This document shows positions 1-3,360 of a stretch of DNA of 5,557 nt, piece by piece. The stretch is from Myxococcota bacterium. GTDB taxonomy: Bacteria; Myxococcota; Polyangia; GCA-2747355; JAKLHH01. The stretch covers positions 1 through 5,557 of the forward strand of contig JAKLHH010000591.1 in the NCBI GenBank assembly GCA_022710245.1, written 5' to 3'. Positions within the stretch are counted from its first letter, which is position 1. Each line of letters begins with the position of its first letter. The notes below the pieces were generated by a model that ran no database searches, was not told the DNA's origin, and was given only the letters and a program-made list of their open reading frames with translations. Made by a program: the position numbers and the translations under genes.

Positions 1-578
1 CGGACCAGCGCGGGCAGCGGCGCGCCGCGGCGCAGGTGCGCGAGGATCTCGGTCTTGGCGAAGACGGTGCAGAAGCTGGAGAGGCTCACGCCCGAGGAGG
101 CGCCGCGCGCGAGGGGCTCCAGCTCGGCGAGCGGCACGGCCAGCCGGAGCGCGATCTCCTCGAGGAACGCGCCGGTCCCGGCGGCGCACTTGCGGTTCAT
201 GCGGAAGTCGAGGAGCCGCCCCTCCGTGCTCACGTGGATCACCTTCGAGTCCTGCCCGCCGAGGTCAACGACCGTGACCGCGCGGCGCACGTGGTGATAG
301 CAGCCGGCCGCCTGACAGCTGAGCTCGGTGCGGGTCGCCGTCGCGAAGGGGACGTTGCCGCGGCCGTAGCCGGTCGCCACCGCGCCCGCGAGCTGCGCCT
401 CGCTGGCGCCCGCCGCGGCGAGCGCCTCGGCCAGCACCTCGCGCGAGGTGGCGGCGTAGTCGGCGCCCGAGGGGCGCAGCGCGCGGCCCACCACCGCGCC
501 TGCCCCGTCGAGGAGCACGAGCTTGGTCGCCGAGGCGCCGAGGTCCACGCCCGCGTGCAGCGCTGCGCCCGCGCTCAC
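1..578 (-). CDS. ATP-dependent activator of a 2-hydroxyacyl-CoA dehydratase / benzoyl-CoA reductase-type enzyme (BadF/BadG/BcrA/BcrD family), 3' end outside window
   Basis: This is the first 192 residues of an ASKHA-fold ATPase of the HgdC/BadF/BcrA/BcrD family. Such proteins are cytoplasmic homodimers that share one [4Fe-4S] cluster and use ATP to inject an electron into a partner dehydratase or reductase. Visible motifs are the phosphate-1 loop GVDLGASATK (10-19), ATGYGR (68-73), TELSCQAAG (84-92), VVDLGGQDSK (103-112), MNRKCAAGTG (127-136) and SSFCTVFAKTE (167-177). C131 and C170 are 39 residues apart, the spacing I recall for the two cluster cysteines of HgdC. Family members run about 260 residues, so roughly a quarter is missing beyond position 1. 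I chose GTG at 578 because it leaves nine residues before GVDLG and has GAGG seven bases upstream. An in-frame GTG at 611 would add 11 residues. The family assignment is secure; the substrate of the partner is unknown. Confidence 0.93.
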   Translation of the reverse strand, partial: MSAGAALHAGVDLGASATKLVLLDGAGAVVGRALRPSGADYAATSREVLAEALAAAGASEAQLAGAVATGYGRGNVPFATATRTELSCQAAGCYHHVRRAVTVVDLGGQDSKVIHVSTEGRLLDFRMNRKCAAGTGAFLEEIALRLAVPLAELEPLARGASSGVSLSSFCTVFAKTEILAHLRRGAPLPALV

Positions 579-582
579 GGCC

Positions 583-589
583 TCACCTC
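583..589 (-). promoter_or_regulatory. Ribosome binding site of the activator gene
   Basis: On the minus strand GAGGTGA matches seven bases of the extended anti-Shine-Dalgarno complement. GAGG ends seven bases before GTG at 578. The same GAGGTGA recurs at 616-622 (before GTG 611) and 651-657 (before GTG 646), with GAGGTGC at 704-710 (before GTG 699). Each GTG in the junction therefore has its own site at the same distance. This supports 578 as a usable start but does not exclude 611. Confidence 0.6.
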
Positions 590-607
590 GCCCGCCGCGT
601 CGCGCGG

Positions 608-646
608 TCACGGCCTCACCTCGCCCGGCGCTCCGCCCACGGTCAC
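608..646 (-). other. Micro-ORF 2 (12 codons) in the duplicated junction
   Basis: GTG at 646 overlaps the stop of micro-ORF 1 as GTGA and reads VTVGGAPGEVRP before TGA at 610-608. That stop in turn overlaps the GTG at 611, which is in frame with the activator. The last nine residues again match the dehydratase C-terminus. A GAGGTGA site lies at 651-657. The chain dehydratase, micro-ORF 1, micro-ORF 2, activator is therefore joined by three successive 4-base overlaps. Translation is plausible but unproven. Confidence 0.4.
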
Positions 647-699
647 GGCCTCACCTCACCAGGCGCGCCGCCCGCGTGCAGCGCTCCTCCCGCGCTCAC
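643..699 (-). other. Micro-ORF 1 (18 codons) in the duplicated junction
   Basis: GTG at 699 overlaps the dehydratase stop as GTGA and opens an 18-residue frame, VSAGGALHAGGAPGEVRP, ending at TGA 645-643. Its first part mimics the activator N-terminus (VSAGAALHAG) and its last nine residues, GGAPGEVRP, equal the dehydratase C-terminus. It is thus a miniature fusion of activator head and dehydratase tail, left by duplication. GAGGTG lies seven bases upstream, so it could be translated by reinitiation. I see no sign that the peptide itself has a function; its effect, if any, would be on translation of the activator. Confidence 0.4.
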
Positions 700-1973
700 G
701 GCCGCACCTCGCCAGGCGCGCCCCCGCGCGCCTCGACGATCTGCTCGACGAGCGCCTCGAGCTGCGTGCGCGCCTGCTCCTCGCTGTAGAGGCGGAGGTC
801 GCTCAGGTCTCCGTGGATCACCACGCGGGGCAGGCCGAGGCGCTGCGCCAGGCGCTCCGGGAGCCCGTAGCGCGTGTTCGAGTTGTTCGGGCAGGTCTTC
901 GCGTCGTGGTAGACGAAGCCGTCGACGCCGTACGCCTCGGCCTCGGCGGCGAGGTGCTCCTCCTTGAACGCCTCGTCGCGGACGATGAAGAGCTCGCAGT
1001 AGGCGCGCGCCATGGCCTCGAGCGGCTCGGGGTGCGCGAGCGCGTCGAAGACCCAGCTCCCGCAGTAGGTCGAGGCGACCACGCAGACGCCGAGGCCGGC
1101 GAGGTGCTCGGAGAGCTCGCGGAGCTTGCCCCAGATCGGCATCCCCTCCCAGTAGAGGCGCACGCGCTCGCCCGGCACCGCGCCGACGCCCGCCCGCACC
1201 CGGCCCTCGAGCTCCTCGAGCAGCGCCCGGTAGTAGCGCTCGGCGCGCGGATCACCGCGCAGCACCACCGCCGGCCCCATCTGGATGGTCGCGTCGAAGA
1301 AGGTGAGCGGCGCCGGTCGCGCGGCCGCGCTCCGCAGCACGCGGCCCCAGAGCTCGCTCGTGCGGCGCGAGGAGGCGACCACCTCGCGCAGCCGCTCGGC
1401 GTCGAGGCGCGCGCCGGAGATCTGCTCGAGCGGCACGAGGAGCGCCTGGACCTGAGCGATCATCCCGCCGACGTGGGCCGGCGTCACGGCGCCCACCGCG
1501 CGCGGCGTGTGGAGGCCGAGGAGGGGCACGTCGAGCTCGCGCGCGTAGAAGGAGAACCAGTCCTGCACGTCGCGGCACTGGTTGGTGTTGTAGACGAGGA
1601 CGTCCGGCCGCGGCGGCCGCTCGAGGCCGTAGGCGCGCGAGAGGGGCGTGCGCCCGAGGAGCCAGGCGCCCACGTCGCTGGTCAGGTAGGAGCAGATCTC
1701 CGGCGAGTAGCCCGCCGCCGTCGCCGCCGGGATCAGCTCGCCGGCGAGGCGCGAGGCGCCGATCAGCGCGGCGTGGTTCTCCGGGAAGTAGACGCGGAAG
1801 CCGAAGGCGCGCAGGAGCTCGACGGGCCCCACGCTCGTGCACCAGGCGACCGGCGCCTCCTCGCTGCGCGCCGCGGCCTCCAGCTCCAGGTAGTACTCGG
1901 TCATCAGCGCGCGGAGCGCCGCGGTCGACTCCAGCCGGCGGAGGCCGGCCGGGCGCGCGGGCTCGCCGCTCAC
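696..1973 (-). CDS. 2-hydroxyacyl-CoA dehydratase family subunit (HgdA/HgdB, BcrB/BcrC-like)
   Basis: This 425-residue protein belongs to the 2-hydroxyglutaryl-CoA dehydratase D-component family, which holds a [4Fe-4S] cluster that receives an ATP-energised electron from an activator. Family-like segments are WCTSVGPVELLRAFG (44-58), VYFPENHAALIGA (61-73), GYSPEICSY (88-96), VYNTNQCRDVQDWF (127-140), LYWEGMPIWGKLRELSE (273-289), the YHDAKTCPNNSN segment (355-366) and GDLSDLRLYSEEQ (388-400). C94, C133 and C361 are the best cluster-ligand candidates; C45, C297, C304 and C326 are further cysteines. There is no signal peptide or membrane segment, and length is normal. I chose GTG 1973 because it overlaps the lipase stop as GTGA and has GGAGG upstream; the longer reading to 2081 runs into the lipase with an Arg/Pro-rich, artefactual-looking head. 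The activator follows, which supports the function. Substrate is undetermined, and no second subunit is present here. Confidence 0.92.
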   Translation of the reverse strand: MSGEPARPAGLRRLESTAALRALMTEYYLELEAAARSEEAPVAWCTSVGPVELLRAFGFRVYFPENHAALIGASRLAGELIPAATAAGYSPEICSYLTSDVGAWLLGRTPLSRAYGLERPPRPDVLVYNTNQCRDVQDWFSFYARELDVPLLGLHTPRAVGAVTPAHVGGMIAQVQALLVPLEQISGARLDAERLREVVASSRRTSELWGRVLRSAAARPAPLTFFDATIQMGPAVVLRGDPRAERYYRALLEELEGRVRAGVGAVPGERVRLYWEGMPIWGKLRELSEHLAGLGVCVVASTYCGSWVFDALAHPEPLEAMARAYCELFIVRDEAFKEEHLAAEAEAYGVDGFVYHDAKTCPNNSNTRYGLPERLAQRLGLPRVVIHGDLSDLRLYSEEQARTQLEALVEQIVEARGGAPGEVRP

Positions 1974-3262
1974 CTCCGCCTCCGCTTGAAGAGGTGGAGC
2001 AGGTGCTGCACGCGGGAGCGGGGCGGGCTCACCGCGGGCGCGCCGCTGCCGCCGGCGAGGTAGGCGGCGACGTCCTTCCACAGCGCCTCGAAGTGAAAGC
2101 GCGTGAACCCGGTCCCGGAGCTGAGCCAGTCGATGTGAGGCAGCTCGCTGGAGCCGTTGCCGTCACCGGGCCGCGGCACGTGCGGGCCGCTCCCGTCGCC
2201 GGAGCCGCGGGGCCTCGCCGCGCCCCGCGTGGCCCTGGTCGCGCCGCTGAAGTGACCGAGGACGTCCAGGTGATCGGCCCGCGTCGCGTGGATCACCTGC
2301 CCCCAGAGCTGCGAGATCGTCGGCACCAGGCCGTCGTTCGCCTCGCGCTCGGGGATGATGCCGTAGGTGGAGAGCACCGCCTCCATCTGCGCGTCGTCGA
2401 GCTCCGGGACGTGCTCGGCGGGCATGCCCGAGGCGAGCCGGTAGAGGCCGTAGAAGAGCGCGTGCGTGGCCTGGCCATAGGGATCGAGCCCCACCGAGCC
2501 CACCGAGAGGAGCCCGGGCCGTCGCGCGTAGTTGAGCACGCAGCCGTAGCGCACGCCCGGGCGGTCGCTGGTCGCGGCGTTGAAGACGTCCATCCCCTCG
2601 GGCGTGAGCTGCGGCAGCAGCGCCTGGTCCGCGCCCACGTCGCCGAGGAAGTGCTCGAGCGCCTCGCGTCGCTCCGGCGAGAAGTCCGCGAGGAGCTGCT
2701 CGTAGAGCTCGTCGAGGATGTTGTTGCGCCAGCCGACGAGGTTGTCCATCCGCGCGAAGATCGCGCCGAGCCGGAAGATGACCGAGCTCGGCAGGCGGCC
2801 GAAGCGGAGCACGTACATGGTGCCGAGCGAGAGGAGCTGCAGGAGCTTCTGCCCGAAGAGGCTGGTGAAGAAGCTCGCCACCGGCGTCCCGTGGTTCGGC
2901 GTGGAGATCATCACCACGCTGCGCACCCGCCGCGCCAGCGGCTCCACCTCGAGCCCGCCGCGGAGCGAGACCCCGGGGCTGACGAGGAGCCGCGCGTCGA
3001 GCCCGCCCGACGAGTGGCCGACCAGGTGGACCGGCCCGTCGTCCTTGCCGGCGGCCTCGCTGGCGACCTCGAGGAGGCGCTCGGCGCGGCGGCGGATCGA
3101 GGAGGTCGGGTAGGTCTGGACGGTGGTCACCTCGACGTCGAGCCCGAGCCGCGCGCAGGCCCGCGGGAGGTAGTCGCGGACGTGCGAGAAGTAGAGCAGC
3201 TCGCCGATGTTGGCGAAGCCGAAGAACCCGGGGACGAGGAGGACGTGGTGCTTCTCGGTCAT
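1970..3262 (-). CDS. Alpha/beta hydrolase, lipase/esterase type (triacylglycerol lipase-like)
   Basis: This 430-residue alpha/beta hydrolase opens with strand and oxyanion loop HVLLVPGFFGF (6-16). The nucleophile elbow GHSSG has S84 as its catalytic serine, followed by STPNHGTP (120-127), typical of lipases and PGAP1-like esterases. The likely acid is D310 in ANDGLVPT and the likely base H331 in ADHLDVLGHF. The family hydrolyses acyl esters; the exact substrate is not readable. I see no signal peptide, so a cytoplasmic role is likely. A Gly/Arg/Pro-rich stretch (340-372) separates the catalytic histidine from a C-terminal helix (FHFEALWKDVAAYLA), and the chain ends in a basic tail FKRRRR. ATG 3262 is directly preceded by an in-frame GTG at 3265, with only a weak GAG upstream. 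The stop overlaps the dehydratase GTG as GTGA, placing this gene first in the visible operon. Confidence 0.9.
   Translation of the reverse strand: MTEKHHVLLVPGFFGFANIGELLYFSHVRDYLPRACARLGLDVEVTTVQTYPTSSIRRRAERLLEVASEAAGKDDGPVHLVGHSSGGLDARLLVSPGVSLRGGLEVEPLARRVRSVVMISTPNHGTPVASFFTSLFGQKLLQLLSLGTMYVLRFGRLPSSVIFRLGAIFARMDNLVGWRNNILDELYEQLLADFSPERREALEHFLGDVGADQALLPQLTPEGMDVFNAATSDRPGVRYGCVLNYARRPGLLSVGSVGLDPYGQATHALFYGLYRLASGMPAEHVPELDDAQMEAVLSTYGIIPEREANDGLVPTISQLWGQVIHATRADHLDVLGHFSGATRATRGAARPRGSGDGSGPHVPRPGDGNGSSELPHIDWLSSGTGFTRFHFEALWKDVAAYLAGGSGAPAVSPPRSRVQHLLHLFKRRRR
1979..1983 (-). promoter_or_regulatory. Ribosome binding site of the dehydratase gene, inside the lipase 3' end
   Basis: On the minus strand GGAGG lies five bases before GTG 1973. 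A second GGAG (1977-1974) abuts the start and is probably too close to be used. The site lies within the arginine-rich last codons of the lipase, so the two genes are translationally coupled. It is the main support for GTG 1973 over the upstream in-frame GTG/ATG codons. Confidence 0.6.
2147..2245 (-). other. Low-complexity insert in the lipase (residues 340-372)
   Basis: About 33 residues of mostly Gly, Arg, Pro, Ser, Asp and Ala follow directly after the catalytic-histidine motif DHLDVLGHF and precede SSELPHIDW. It reads as a flexible loop rather than a fold element, and the frame stays open on both sides. A plain loop insertion is the simplest view. A cap or surface loop near the active site is possible. 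Confidence 0.55.
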
Positions 3263-3348
3263 CACAGCTCGAGCGCGCTGCCAGCGGCGGAGCCTGAAAG
3301 CTACCAGCCCGCGCCGATCACGTCCATGCCTCGCTCACCAGCTGAGGC
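3263..3348 (-). other. Intergenic gap between propeller gene and lipase
   Basis: This 86-base gap is the only clear break between genes on this strand. I see no convincing -35/-10 pair and no GC hairpin followed by a T run. The sequence is slightly less GC-rich near 3296-3302 (CTTTCAG on the coding strand). If the lipase-dehydratase-activator operon has its own promoter, it lies here or inside the 3' end of the propeller gene. A read-through transcript from the propeller gene cannot be excluded. Confidence 0.4.
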
Positions 3349-3360
3349 TCACCAGCTGAG
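3333..3360 (-). repeat. Perfect 14-bp tandem duplication across the propeller stop codon
   Basis: On the plus strand GCTCACCAGCTGAG occurs at 3333-3346 and again at 3347-3360 without mismatch or spacer. On the coding strand the right-hand copy encodes the last residues LSW and the TGA stop; the other copy lies just downstream in the intergenic gap, in another frame. The copy therefore does not lengthen the protein. CAGCTG and CTCA/TGAG are locally self-complementary, but no stable terminator stem with a T run is formed. Confidence 0.8.

Larger units (their letters stand above)
575..713 (-). repeat. Four-copy repeat of a dehydratase/activator gene junction
   Basis: An 18-base unit, read on the plus strand as TCACGGCCTCACCTCGCC, occurs at 575-592 and 608-625 (identical), 643-660 (one change) and 696-713 (one change). 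Starts are 33, 35 and 53 bases apart. On the coding strand each unit carries a Shine-Dalgarno-like GAGGTG and an overlapping GTGA stop/start. The 696-713 copy is the real 3' end of the dehydratase. A longer match, 548-592 against 669-713 (offset 121, four mismatches), shows that sequence now inside the activator start was also copied upstream. The simplest reading is tandem duplication of an original GTGA junction (dehydratase tail plus activator head), followed by drift and small deletions. The divergence between copies argues against an assembly error. Confidence 0.85.

Noticed and set aside
575..713. CRISPR array or phage attachment repeats
   Set aside because: The repeat units are short, unevenly spaced, coding in origin (dehydratase tail, activator head) and have no unique spacers of constant length.
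36..2063. A 675-codon plus-strand open frame covering the dehydratase and activator region
   Set aside because: It lies antisense to two genes with clear family motifs. Its translation is Arg/Ala/Glu/Val-rich without any recognisable domain, as expected from the reverse strand of GC-rich codons.
2484..2512. Short tandem CCCACCGAG repeat inside the lipase
   Set aside because: Two 9-base copies encoding part of LLSVGSVGLD; this is ordinary codon reuse within a gene and too short to mean more.
3333..3360. Rho-independent terminator after the propeller gene
   Set aside because: The region is a direct, not inverted, repeat. Self-complementarity is limited to short arms and no T run follows on the coding strand.
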